Shown here: piece by piece, positions 36,927 to 47,540 of the stretch | Layout of the letters: each line of letters opens with the position of its first letter | Numbering within the stretch: position 1 is the first letter of the stretch | Assembly (NCBI GenBank): GCA_964035575.1 | Contig: OZ037927.1 | Coordinates: 248,001-312,000, forward strand | Reading direction: 5' to 3' | DNA from: Rhynchopus sp. YZ270_cl-10 | Taxonomy: Eukaryota; Euglenozoa; Diplonemea; Diplonemida; Diplonemidae | DNA: 64,000 nucleotides | Translations under genes and position numbers: made by a program | The notes under the pieces: model-generated | Databases searched by the model: none | The model's input: the letters and a program-made list of their open reading frames with translations, nothing else | What the model was told of the DNA's origin: nothing

Positions 36927-38817
36927 AGGTGTTTTGTGTGTTTTGTGCGTTTTCTGTTGTGGGAGTGGAGTGGTGCAAGTAGAATCAGGAAATTCTCCCA
37001 TATTCCCTGGTTCCAGTGCGGGTAATGCTACAGTTCTCCTCACTCCGGAGGTAAACACAGACTCTCAGAAGCGGGTGCGCCTTGAGTTTCTGTGAAACAC
37101 ATTCGCGACAAGTGAGCCATCACGTATGTGGTCGGAGGATCCGTGAATGGACGTCAATGCCAAGAAGGTTGACGAGGCAGAGAAAGCACAGTCTTCCATT
37201 CCCACAGCACATCAGAAGCAGTGGAAAAAAATAGGGTGGGGGCACATGGTTGTGTTTTTCTTCTTCTTTATTTTTCCTTTCCTTTTTTTTTTTTTTTTGA
37301 AAAATTGTTGGAGTAGTGTAGTTGCCTCGGTTGTGTTGCCACAGTTGTGCACTCTCCACTTTTTTTGCATCTTATCCCCTTTCCACTTCGCATCCCCCCA
37401 TCTCCCGTTTCCCTGCCCACTGAACAGCCCTTTGTTTACCCACACCGTCACCTCATCTCCACCAAACGAGCATCTGGTTTTGCCACACAACGTCAAACCC
37501 CTCGCTTTAGATACCAAAAACTCTATCGCATTTTCGTATGGCGCGAGGTACGGTCGGGCGATCAGAAGTGTTTCTTATTGCTCCTTCGATACAAAGCTAC
37601 CTGTACACCCACCGACCCACCCCCCACCCCACACACTGCAATAAAACAGAATTATATGGTCCTTTTTGTCAAAATCTCTTTGTTTTTTTCTCTTTTGTCT
37701 ATTTTTTCCTGCAGTTCTTATTCTCTTCTTTGTACTTTCTTTTGTTTTGGTTGTTGTTAGATACGCTCAATCGCCTATCGAGTTCTGTGAATAGCACGGC
37801 ACTACCCATGTTCAGCCCTGTTCATGCACATACATGGCGGTGCTTATCACAGGATTCGTTTTTGTTTTTAGTTTTTTGAAAGAACAAAAGCGCAGTGTGT
37901 GGTCATTCCCAAACCTGAAGAAATGACACACCGACACTCATGCCATGCAAAACCAGCCATGCTGGTGCAGAAGCCCTCATAGGGTTCTAAGTGACAACGT
38001 GTGCAGCTTTGAAATACGCTGCAATAGCAAAAAGGAATGACAAACTCTTATTGAAAATACTCTTTTGGGTGCGGAGGGTGGGAAATTCTTTGAAAAAAGG
38101 TGTTGAGAAAAGCAAACAACGGACGCGCTGTGTGAAAACAATGAGTATTTGGTGCTCCTGATAACCACATTTTGAGTACTTGTTGCGCACTTTGTGCACG
38201 GAAAAAAAAATATAGGAATACCCAATATTGCGTACTTGTTGCGTACTTGGCATTTTGTATTTCAGGAGCACCAGTATTTGTCATATTTTATGGAGAAGAA
38301 TAAAACATCATGAACAAAGCTCACCACGTTTCCGATGCCCTCTTACTACGTGCCCACTCCATTCGGTTTTCTCTTACTGAGCAGAAGCTGCCAAACTGAA
38401 TCAGGTGTGATATGCCTTGTGACATGTTAGGACATCAATGCCACAACAAAAAAATATATTTCCCACAGATGTATTCGGTTGAAGACGCATGGTTCGTGCT
38501 GTCACATCGCAAGGGGGAGAATAAGAAGAAAATGCTTAAATAAGATGACCCTCAGCCTCTCGTGCTTAGTCACCAAAGAAGGCCTGAAGAGACGAGAGTC
38601 TCATGGCAAAAGAATTGAGGCAAGTCTTGTGTGCACACATTCATGTGCTTCAGGAAGACGATGCATGCCACTGACAATCAAGTCACCGACTCTCTGCCGA
38701 AGCGACTCTTCATCGAACACTCTCTGTTCTGTGCACACTGACAACGATGCATCGCTGTGTGCTCCACTTCGAAGCTCATCCAACCCACCTGCACCGAACC
38801 TGAACCGTGCCGTTGCC
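36927..38817. repeat. Spacer 2 of the Ubl-LRR tandem array
   Basis: 1,891 nt, nearly identical to spacer 1 except small indels and absence of the 55-nt insertion. It repeats the MDVNAKKVDEAEKAQ frame (37147), the GGAGTAGTGTAGTTGCC unit (37297-37358), the membrane-protein island (37518-37567) and the GGTGCTCCTGA hairpin (38150-38270). Confidence 0.85.
37518..37567 (-). pseudogene. 50-nt island of the membrane-protein gene, spacer 2
   Basis: Second copy of the island described at 33941. Here the match to the gene extends a few bases further (CAAAAACTCTATC is common to both). Confidence 0.75.
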
Positions 38818-40893
38818 TCAGACACACTGCTGCTTGCCCTCAAGTGCGCTCAATGCTGCTAAGTCGTGTGTTTCTAAAGAAGTGCAACCTTCAAGAAATC
38901 TGCTGCCAGTTCGTGTCACACCGCTCAGTGCTGCAATGTTCATTGAGGTTAACGCCGCGCAATTAAGTAAGAAGCCGTCCCCAAGGCTTGTAACGGTGCT
39001 CAATCCTGCAAAGTCGATGGACGTTAACGACTGGGAATATGATAAGAAGCCGTCCCCAAGGCTTGTGACGCTGCACAATCCTGCAAAGTTGATGGAGGTT
39101 AACGACTGAGAACCTGATAAGAAGCCGTCCCCAAGGCTTGTGACGCTGCTCAATCCTGCAAAGTCGATGGAGGTTAACGACTGGGAATCTGATAAGAAGC
39201 AGTCCCCAAGGCTTGTGACCCTGCACAATCCTGCAAAGTCGATGGAGGTTAACGGCTGAGAACCTGATAAGAAGTAGTCCCCAAGGCTTGTGACATTGCT
39301 CAATCTTGCAAAGTCGATGGAGGTTAACGACTGGGAACGTGCTAAGAAGCAGTCCCCAAGGCTTGTGACGCTGCTCAATCCTGCAAAGTCGATGCAGGTT
39401 AACGACTGGGAATCTGATAAGAAGCAGTCCCCAAGGCTTGTGACGCTGCTCAATCCTGCAAAGTCGATGGAGGTTAACGACTGGGAATATGATAAGAAGC
39501 CGTCCCCAAGGCTTGTGACCCTGCACAATCCTGCAAAGTCGATGGAGGTTAACGGCTGAGAACCTGATAAGAAGTAGTCCCCAAGGCTTGTGACATTGCT
39601 CAATCTTGCAAAGTCGATGGAGGTTAACGACTGGGAACGTACTAAGAAGCTGTTTCCAAGGCTTGTGACGCTGCTCAATCCTGCAAAGTCGATGGAGGTT
39701 AACGACTGGGAATCTGATAAGAAGCAGTCCCCAAGGCTTGTGACGCTGCTCAATCCTGCAAAGTCGATGGAGGTTAACGAATGCGAATCTAATAAGAAGT
39801 TGTCCCCAAGGCTTGCGACATTGCTCAATCCTGTAAAGTCGATGGAGGTTAACGACTGGGAACCTGATAAGAAGGAGTTACCAAGGCTTGCGACGCTGCA
39901 CAATCCTGCAAAGTTGATGGAGGTTAACGACTGGGAATCTAATAAGAAGTAGTTACCAAGGCTTGCGACATTGCTCAATCCTGTAAAGTCGATGGAGGTT
40001 AACGACTGGGAACCTGATAAGAAGCTGTGCCCAAGGCTTGTGACATTGCTCAATCCTGCAAAGTCGATGGAGGTTAACGACTGGGAACGTAATAAGAAGT
40101 CGTCCCCAAGGCTTGTGACCTTGCTCAATCCTGCAAAGTCGATGGAGGTTAACGACTGGGAACCTGATAAGAAGTTGTCCCCAAGGCTTGTGATGCTGCT
40201 CAATCCTGCAAAGTCGATGGAGGTTAACGACTTGGAACGTAATAAGAAGCTGTGCCCAAGGCTTGTGACCTTGCTCAATCCTGTAAAGTTGATTGAGGTT
40301 AACGACTGGGCACCTGATAAGAAGTAGTTCCCAAGGTTTGTGACGCTGCTCAATCCTGCAAAGTTGAATGAGCGTAATGACCTACTGCCCTCCAGGAAGT
40401 GGTCGCCTATTGTCGTGACGTTGCGCAACCCAGACAAGTTAATTGACTCCAACGATGAACACCCTTGTAAGAAGTAGTCCTCAATCGCAGTAACAGCCAA
40501 CGGGGCACTCAGATCAAGGATACGTAAATTAGTGCCTGACAGGAACGCGCGCGGAATCACAGTTACAAGTTCTGCCTGCAGAAACAACTGCGCTACCTCA
40601 GGGTCTTTCACACGCGCAAGCCTCGCTGGTGTGAGGTCTGTCTCACCCAATGCATGAAGAGCTGCAATGGCTTTGTACGAATCCTTCTGCGTCAATACAA
40701 CTGTGTCCCCAGCACTCAGCGCTGTGATGTTGATGTCCTCTCCTTCGTCGTCCCTTCCCAAGCCCATGTGAAAGGTGTCTTCAGCAAACCCCGTTGTAGC
40801 TGCCACCTTCTGCCGCAGGTGCTTCGCTGTGTCATCCACATCCACATCGACGACGTACGTCTTGCCATCAAAGCCCTCGATGTTGAGTTCCAT
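38818..40893 (-). CDS. Ubl-LRR protein, large type, 22 repeats
   Basis: 691 residues from ATG 40893, exactly 150 residues (six repeats) longer than the 35301 paralogue. Ubiquitin-like domain, linker and C-terminal cap are the same. A four-repeat block containing SLTSIDFARLSNVTSLGDY, then SGSQPLTSIDFAGLCRVTSLG, is present twice, 300 bp apart (near 39230 and 39530). This shows growth by duplication of repeat groups. Upstream of the start the sequence departs from the other spacers at about 40950, so this is the outer end of the array. Confidence 0.88.
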   Translation of the reverse strand: MELNIEGFDGKTYVVDVDVDDTAKHLRQKVAATTGFAEDTFHMGLGRDDEGEDINITALSAGDTVVLTQKDSYKAIAALHALGETDLTPARLARVKDPEVAQLFLQAELVTVIPRAFLSGTNLRILDLSAPLAVTAIEDYFLQGCSSLESINLSGLRNVTTIGDHFLEGSRSLRSFNFAGLSSVTNLGNYFLSGAQSLTSINFTGLSKVTSLGHSFLLRSKSLTSIDFAGLSSITSLGDNFLSGSQSLTSIDFAGLSKVTSLGDDFLLRSQSLTSIDFAGLSNVTSLGHSFLSGSQSLTSIDFTGLSNVASLGNYFLLDSQSLTSINFAGLCSVASLGNSFLSGSQSLTSIDFTGLSNVASLGDNFLLDSHSLTSIDFAGLSSVTSLGDCFLSDSQSLTSIDFAGLSSVTSLGNSFLVRSQSLTSIDFARLSNVTSLGDYFLSGSQPLTSIDFAGLCRVTSLGDGFLSYSQSLTSIDFAGLSSVTSLGDCFLSDSQSLTCIDFAGLSSVTSLGDCFLARSQSLTSIDFARLSNVTSLGDYFLSGSQPLTSIDFAGLCRVTSLGDCFLSDSQSLTSIDFAGLSSVTSLGDGFLSGSQSLTSINFAGLCSVTSLGDGFLSYSQSLTSIDFAGLSTVTSLGDGFLLNCAALTSMNIAALSGVTRTGSRFLEGCTSLETHDLAALSALEGKQQCV

Positions 40894-41447
40894 AGGTGTT
40901 TTGTATGTTTTGTGTGCGTTCTGTTGTGGGAGTGGAGTGGTGCAAGCAGAACAAGTAATTGCTATCGGAAAAAAAACGGGGTGTGCTGTGGTTATGGGGG
41001 GACCCACACTCCTGAACACCGCCCTGTAGGAATAATCTACACTCTGCTCTTCTGTAGGTATGCGAAAACGCTGCCACAACCACTGGGACGGCTGCACTTG
41101 AAACGTTCAAGAACGGGGGCTGTCATCCTCAGACCCCTCTTCGTCCAGCACCATTTGCTCGATGGATGGTCGGCATGTTCGAGCTCATTGTCGTCCACAG
41201 CCTCCCACTCATCGTCGCCGGAGGAGGAGTGCGCAAGGAACACAGACGACTAACTGTCGTCGATCACACCATGCGCATCAGCACCACCCAGCAAAGCGCC
41301 AGGCTGCTATGTTGGTTTCGAAAATCGCGCGGAGTTTCCCACAGCACACCTCGTTCTTTTTCTTAGCAATTCCTTGTTTTGTTGTTCTTTTCCACACACC
41401 TTCCTTCAACCCTTGTAGGATCAGTTGTTATTTTTTTATATAGAAAA
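40894..41447. other. Unique flank of the Ubl-LRR array
   Basis: The first ~55 nt still resemble the array spacer, then similarity ends. An acidic minus-strand frame (41037-41243; SSGDDEWEAVDDNELEHADH) looks mildly coding but has no support beyond composition. No repeat. Confidence 0.3.
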
Positions 41448-41974
41448 CTTGAAATTACATACATTGAAATCCCGGGGAGTCACGGGGAGTTTGGCAAAAA
41501 ATCAAAAAAAACGAACTCCCCGTGAGTGTTTTTTTGGTTTCGAGAGTTTTCGACAGGGTTGCCCCTTGTTCTCGGAAAAAACAGCAAAATTCTGGATTTA
41601 TGTTCCCGTTTTTTTCCTTTTTTTGGATGGGGTTTTTTGCCCTTTTTCGGGCTTTCCGAGCTCTACCCTCACTGTAGTGGGGTCATTTCGAGAAAATGGA
41701 CAAGTTCTTGATTGATACAAATTTTGGCTACGACAACTAGTGCGTTGCTCACAATGCTAAATGAGTATCAGAACTGTGATTCTGGGCCCACTTTAACCGC
41801 CCCTCGAAATTCAAAAAGGGGTCCCAAACCCGCGCGCTACACGCGCGCGGAACTTTTTGCAGCTTTGGTCTAGTTGCATTTTGGCTGCAAAATGCAAGGG
41901 GATCCCCAAAGACGTTGGGAATATTATTTGGATGGGGCAGTGATTTTGTACCTGCACATACGCTCCCTCGTGGT

Positions 41975-42035
41975 AACCGTGTGCATGCCAATGAAGTGCT
42001 CTCTGGGGTTCGATAACCCGTGGAACCAGTGCTTC
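41975..42035 (+). repeat. SINE-like unit with tRNA B-box, copy 1
   Basis: GTAACCGTGTGCATGCC, then AATGAAGTGCTCTCT, then GGGGTTCGATAACCC. The last block fits the Pol III B-box (GGTTCGANNCC) inside a T-arm-like stem. Minus-strand copies share this block at 56625-56690, 61430-61490 and 63050-63110. 59628-59670 matches the first part without the B-box. Confidence 0.5.
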
Positions 42036-42059
42036 CGCCGATGAATGGTGAGGCGTTTG

Positions 42060-42200
42060 CACTTCTTTTTTTGCGGAGCAAAAAAATAATATATATGGCG
42101 CCGCAGGCAAAAAAGTTTGGGTACGGTGTAAAAATTTAGCTTCCAACGAACCCTTTTTTGCAGAGCAAAAAATGAAAAATGGCGCTGCAGGCAAAAAAAA
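42060..42200. repeat. Partial third copy of the 25393/30229 arm repeat
   Basis: GCGGAGCAAAAAAATAAT, then ATGGCGCCGCAGGC, then GGTACGGTGTAAAAAT correspond to 30500-30570. It also shows an internal second round (GCAGAGCAAAAAATG, then GGCGCTGCAGGC). Confidence 0.6.
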
Positions 42201-43224
42201 TTGGGGATACAGCCCTGGATGGTGCAGGATTTTGGTGTCAATTTTTTTTTCTTGCCCCCTGAAAACTCTTGCTTTTGAGAGTTTCGACCATTTCACCACA
42301 CTGGTGGTGTGTCACCTCAGTGAAACCCACCAGAAACCACAAGAAAGCCCCCCAAGGAAAAAAGGAAAAAAAAAAAGGAAAAAAAAACTAAAATCCAGAA
42401 TTTCATGTTCTCGGTCCCACTTAGGAACTTCCCTGGTTTTCGAGAGTGTTTTTTTTTTTTTTTACGGAGAGTTTTCGCGATTAATCGCGACAAAATTCGC
42501 GATTAATCCCCGGGAGTAAAATCGCGATTTTTTGTAGCATTTTACCCCAAACACAACCGTGCACACCTGGTGCTATCCGCATCTGACCTGTGCCTACCTG
42601 GGCACACGTTCAGTCTACGTACTCACATTACACCTACCGATTGATTCGCAAAATGCACCCACCACGACAGAGGGGTGATAAGCCTCGCGGCTTTAGGCGG
42701 CACAGTGGTGGCGGACATGAGCAAACGAGCCCATAGGTCGATCACAAATGCGACGGGTTAATTCCGCGCTTGGGAATTATCCACACCTGTTTAAGATATA
42801 ATTACGCTTAAATTACTCTGGGCGAAAAACGGTACACCATACCAGCAGGGAAGCATACCACCACATGTAAGCAGGGCTATTTTAAATATATGGGGATAAG
42901 GAACAAGAAAAGGGTGAAAACGGGTCGAGGCTTCCCGCCGCAGGCGGAAATTTTTAGATGCCGTGCACTTTTCCAGGTGGTTTGAAGAGTGATCTGACCA
43001 TATTGTCCCAGTATAGTAGTACACCCAATAAATCCATTGGAGAAGGACCATTGCACTTTTGACCACCACAGAATACATGTTGCCAGCCACACCACTAAAG
43101 TACAAAAACCCCCTCGGAACGTAGTGAGAGCTTGTGAAAAAATATCTCCCCGTCCATAGATGGCTCAGTTTTCGAGATTTTTTCATAAATTCGCGATTAA
43201 TCGCAAATTTTTATTTTATCACGG

Positions 43225-43350
43225 GTTGCCGACGATCGTAGTACGAAATTTTACGATCGTAGCCTTTTTTTCCTCGTACTACGAAAATTTACGATCGTAC
43301 TACGAAAATTTACGATCGTAAAATTTCGTAAAATCTCGTAAAATCTCGTA
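43225..43350. repeat. ACGATCGTA/AATTTCGTA palindromic repeat, left
   Basis: A patchwork of TACGATCGTA and GTACGAAATTTTACG words, both self-complementary and mutually complementary. Adjacent to CGGGTTGCCGACGATCGTAG, which reappears inverted at the end of the right block (46050-46080). Confidence 0.75.
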
Positions 43351-43936
43351 GTGGTGTCGTTGCCGGTGGCTATTGCCTCCCAGGGAAAGGGACTCTCGAA
43401 TTTTTTTTTTCGCCCCTAAAGAGGCTAATTTCGACGATTTGAGGCCATTAAAAGCAAAATTTGGCACTTTTGAGCATCTGTGGGGGTCTAAAACGCGGTT
43501 TTGCGAACCCGAAATTTCGTGGTTTTAACCAAAAAGACAAGTCGATTTGAACCTTAAAAAACATCAAAAATTTTTTTCACAAGTGTTTTTGAGGCCTGCT
43601 CACTACACCCTAGGTCCCCTTCTGGGACCAAAAAGTCAAAAAAAGCAAGAATTGGGCTATTTTGAGCATCTAGAGTTAATTCCCCAGTCATTTTCTGTAC
43701 CACCAGTGCATTTTGTATGGGCCAGCGCCTTGTCAAAAAATCAAAAAATCTCATCAATAAAACGACCTTTCTGTTCGGTAAAAAATAGTTATTTTCTATT
43801 GTAATAGTGGTTTGTCGTGCAGTGATGTTCTTTGTACCTGGAGAGCGGGCCGAGTGCAAGGTATGTTTTTAACCCCCCGGTTTTCTCCCTTTTCGACATG
43901 TCCGCTATTTTTTAGCTATTTTTTTTTTTTTTAATA

Positions 43937-44562
43937 TGGCTCAGTCCATAAACCCACCCCCCTAAAAGGTAACCTTTTGAATTTTTTTTCACATTAGATA
44001 ACTTCCACTCGGACTTTTTGCTCGATTTTTGCTCCTTTGAACTCAGAATAACGTTTCTGAGGTCACAGGAGCAAAAATCGAGCAAAAAGTCCGAGTAGAA
44101 GATAGATGAATTAACGTCGAGAGGTAAAAAAACTAATTGGGCATTGGGTTTTGAGTGGGCTGCGAAAAGCTACTTTTTCACTATTTTTTTTGCATTTTTT
44201 CGTATTCTGGGGTGGACAACTGGTGAAATTTCACCCCACAAGGTGCCCCAGGCCTATTCTGGAGGTGGTTTCCACCAGAAGATGCTCAGAAGTGTCACAA
44301 ATAATGAAAAATATTGTTCGGGAAACGGTTTACCTACGAAACTAACGCAAAACCCAATTCCCAATTAGTTTTTTACCTCTCGACGTTAATTCATCTATCT
44401 TCTACTCGGACTTTTTGCTCGATTTTTGCTCCTGTGACCTCAGAAACGTTATTCTGAGTTCAAAGGAGCAAAAATCGAGCAAAAAGTCCGAGTGGAAGTT
44501 ATCTAATGTGAAAAAAATTTAAAAGGTTACCTTTTAGGGGGGTGGGTTTATGGACTGAGCCA
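43937..44562. mobile_element. MITE with ~210-nt inverted arms
   Basis: 626 bp. The left arm (43937-44150) and right arm (44345-44562) are inverted copies with few differences, starting TGGCTCAGTCCATAAACCC. Each arm contains its own smaller palindrome (CGGACTTTTTGCTCG facing CGAGCAAAAAGTCCG). The ~190-nt core has no ORF. It is nested in the 41448-46317 composite. Confidence 0.85.
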
Positions 44563-44570
44563 CATTATAC

Positions 44571-44701
44571 CTAAAGCGTAGCTTAAAGGAGAAATAGTTC
44601 CTCAGATACGGTCGCCAATCACCCCTCCAACAGGGTAATTGTGCAATCAACGAAAAAACCTTTTTTTCCCTTTTACTTACCTATCAGAGTTACTATTTTT
44701 T
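44571..44701. repeat. Dispersed repeat, inverted relative to 54744-54870
   Basis: Shares ACGGTCGCCAA, TTGTGCAATCAACGAAAAAA and CCTTTTACTTACCTA with the reverse complement of 54744-54870. Confidence 0.6.
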
Positions 44702-44972
44702 GTCAACAAAAATGTCACTTTTACGTTTAAGGGGTACGGGGCGGCTTCTTGTTTGTTTGTTTGTTTTTTTGTTGTAGTCTCTACTTTTACATTCAATTTC
44801 TCTTAACAGGTACCCGAACCGACGACCCTTCATCGTGACAACGAAGCAGTGCCGACGGAAGAGCTGGTGCAATTATTTCAAAACCAGGTGGCGATCGTAA
44901 AAGTCGGGTTTATATACCAACTTTTCCATTAACCCACCCCATAGACCACCCTAATTATTATGAAACTCTTAG

Positions 44973-45152
44973 TCAGTCACTGCTATAGCCATTTAACCCA
45001 GGGAGCATAGCTAGTGCAAGAAATTCGACTTCGGGATCCGGAAAGTCTGTCCTCTGCTTGCGGAGGACTAGACACAAGAAAATATTGCGTTCCCCCAGAA
45101 TACTAATTTTTGTCACAGTAATTTTTGCCCAGGGCATGCTCTTGAAGCATGG
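44973..45152. repeat. Dispersed repeat, inverted relative to 12545-12762
   Basis: Starts TCAGTCACTGCTATAGCC and ends GCATGCTCTTGAAGCATG. Slightly shorter than the 12.5-kb copy. Confidence 0.65.
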
Positions 45153-45904
45153 CGGCTTGGTGTGAGAAGGGGCAGTGTGTTGTTTTGTTCTAGATTTCAA
45201 CGGTTGTTAGAACGAGTCAAGTGGATGCTTATCTAAACACTGACTTTAGTACAGACCCGAGAGATCACACATGACTTTGAGGAAAGAACAAAGCAATGCA
45301 TCTGTACCCGCACGCCAGGTTGTAGTTACTTCAGAATTTTCTTGAGTTTGCATGAACGAGGAGGGGGTGATTCATTCTTCGGGAACGCCTAGTATACCAT
45401 GGAATGATCATCTCAAAAAAACAGTGGGGGCTGAATTCATATCCCTTAGAATTGCGAATTCAGCCTTTGCAGAAGGTACGTCTTACTTGTACTTGTACTT
45501 GTATGCCGTGTCACCCTTCTCAACCTTACCGGTTCACAGCTCGCAAGAGCAATGTAACCCTTCTCGCTATTGCAAACTTAAGAATTTTCTGCTGTAACTT
45601 ACCAAAATCGATTTTCTTTCACCCCAAACACCCGCAACACCCCACCTGCTACTTCGGTAGCCTGTGTTGTTGGGAGTTGGTTCTCATGTTGATCCCCAGT
45701 GACTGTCTAGCACTGCTTCTTCTGAGCCCAACGTTGTTTGGCCTGTCGACGTAATAAATACGAAGACAGGGCGGCGGTGCCAACAATTTTCCAATGATGT
45801 AACGTTTTATCTGATTGATTATCGTTTGATATACCTTGTGTGTGCTTCATGCACACCATGCAAGGAATATCGAACGGTACTTTCAAGCGATATTCGTTAT
45901 TTCG

Positions 45905-46070
45905 TTTGGCAAACGTACTACGATCGTAAAATTTCGTAAAATTTCGTCTACGATCGTACTACGATCGTTTACGATCGTAAAATTTCGTAGTACGAAATTT
46001 TACGAAATTTTACGATCGTAACGATCGTAAAATTTTACGATCGTAAAATTTCGTACTACGATCGTCGGCA
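45905..46070. repeat. ACGATCGTA/AATTTCGTA palindromic repeat, right
   Basis: Same word set as 43225-43350, longer and denser. The closing CTACGATCGTCGGCAACCCG is the inverse of the opening of the left block, so the two blocks are the inverted ends of a 2.8-kb unit inside the composite. Confidence 0.75.
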
Positions 46071-46317
46071 ACCCGTGTTTTATAAATTGGAGAGTTTTCG
46101 AGAGTATTTTTTTTAAATCGGGGAGTATTGGAGAGTTTTGGAGAGTTTTGGAGAGTTTTTTTTTAAATTGGAGAGTTTTCGAGAGTTTTTCACAAATTCG
46201 CGATTAATCGCGAATTTTTTTTCTTTTTTTTTAATCGCTAAAACTCTCGAAAACACCAGTGGAGAGTCTCCGCGACTCCCGGGGATTTCAATGTATGGAA
46301 ATTACACATTTCAAGAG

Positions 46318-47110
46318 AACAAATTAAAAAGGGTCCTTATTTGCGTTTTTGGGCTCCGCCCGTGCAGTGGTGGGGTCAATCTCGAAAATTGGACAATTTT
46401 TTGACCACTTAAATTTTGAGAAATATGAGCCCGGTTCCTTATACGTGGGGCCCATTTTTGGCTAAAATTTTCCTCAAAATCCGGGTTTGTAATATTGACC
46501 CTTTACTCCCCCCCCACATCGATTTCAATACTATACCTTACTTCACCTACGGTTACCCTTACAGGGGGGGTGAAGGAAGGTAAGTTGATAAGGCTATTCT
46601 CCCACATTCCCTGATTCCCAATGCGGGTCATGCCACAGTTCTCCTCACTCCGGAGGTAAACACAGACTCTCAGAAGCGGGTGCGCCTTGAGTTTCTGTTA
46701 AACACATTCGCGACAAGTGAGCCATCACGTATGTGGTCGGAGGATCCGTGAATGGACGTCAATGCCAAGAAGGTTGACGAGGCAGAGAAAGCACAGTCTT
46801 CCATTCCCACAGCACATCAGAAGCAGTGGAAAAAAATAGGGTGGGGCACATGGTTGTGTTTTTCTTCTTCTTTATTTTTCCATTCCTTTTTTTTTTTTTT
46901 TTTGAAAAATTGTCGGAGTAGTGTAGTTGCCTCGGTTGTGTTGCCACAGTTGTGCAATCTTCATTTTTTTTTGCATCTTTTCCCCTTTCCACTTCGCATC
47001 CCCCCATCTCCCGTTTCCCTGCCCACTGAACAGCCCTTTGTTTACCTACACCGTCACCTCATCTCCACCAAACGAGCATCTGGTTTTGCCACACAACGTG
47101 AAACCTCTCG
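46318..47110. repeat. Truncated copy of the Ubl-LRR spacer (46596-47118)
   Basis: From CTCCCACATTCCCTGATTCC to TCGCTTTAGATACC this repeats the gene-proximal third of the array spacers, including the MDVNAKKVDEAEKAQ frame (46752) and the GGAGTAGTGTAGTTGCC unit. It lacks an adjoining Ubl-LRR gene and stops where the membrane-protein island begins in the full spacers. 46318-46595 holds nothing recognised. Confidence 0.75.
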
Positions 47111-47324
47111 CTTTAGATACCTCAGGTCCCGCCATATTTTGTTTTTTTTTTCCCCCCCTTTGTGAAAACATTCTTCTTCACCACGCCTTTGTACAGTGAG
47201 ACGCACACTTGTTCCGGCACGCGGGAGGAAACGGAGCATTGTAAGGTCCCTGGAAAATCCCAGGTATCATAGAGCAGGTACTACAGGGGAAGTTTGCCCT
47301 TCCCAAAAGCTCACAGATGTCGTT

Positions 47325-47540
47325 ATAACTCGAAATAGAAACGTAACACTCACACGACAAAACCCATGTGAGGTTGTGGTGATAAAGAAGAATACACACA
47401 CACACACACACACACACACCTCGACCCTGTTTTGGTGAGGAGTGTCTCTCCGCAGCACAGTTCGACCCCAGAAGCCGCAAAGTGCGTTCAAAATGCTTTG
47501 TGTCTATTTCCTCCTTCCATGAGGTGACAAAAGAAGAAAA
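47325..47540. repeat. Dispersed repeat, copy 2 of 20-205, with CA microsatellite
   Basis: Same blocks as the first copy. Contains about 13 CA dinucleotides at 47393-47419. Confidence 0.6.

Larger units (their letters stand above)
41448..46317. mobile_element. Composite foldback element with outer inverted ends
   Basis: Left end 41448-41490 (CTTGAAATTACATACATTG, then AAATCCCGGGGAGTC) and right end 46271-46317, read inverted, share ATACATTGAAATCCC and the GGGAGTC block. Both sides carry GAGAGTTTTCGAGAG words and ATTAATCGCGA palindromes (42478-42510, 43185-43205 and 46195-46220). It encloses nested repeats described separately and no credible gene. Without a transposase it would be non-autonomous; it may instead be several elements stacked by insertion. 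Confidence 0.55.

Noticed and set aside
31900-40400. Regular 75-bp repeats as a CRISPR-like array
   Set aside because: The units are contiguous, in frame and encode leucine-rich repeats; there are no spacers and the setting is eukaryotic.
41037-41243. Acidic minus-strand frame near the Ubl-LRR array
   Set aside because: Composition alone is suggestive; no homology, no splice or start context that supports it.
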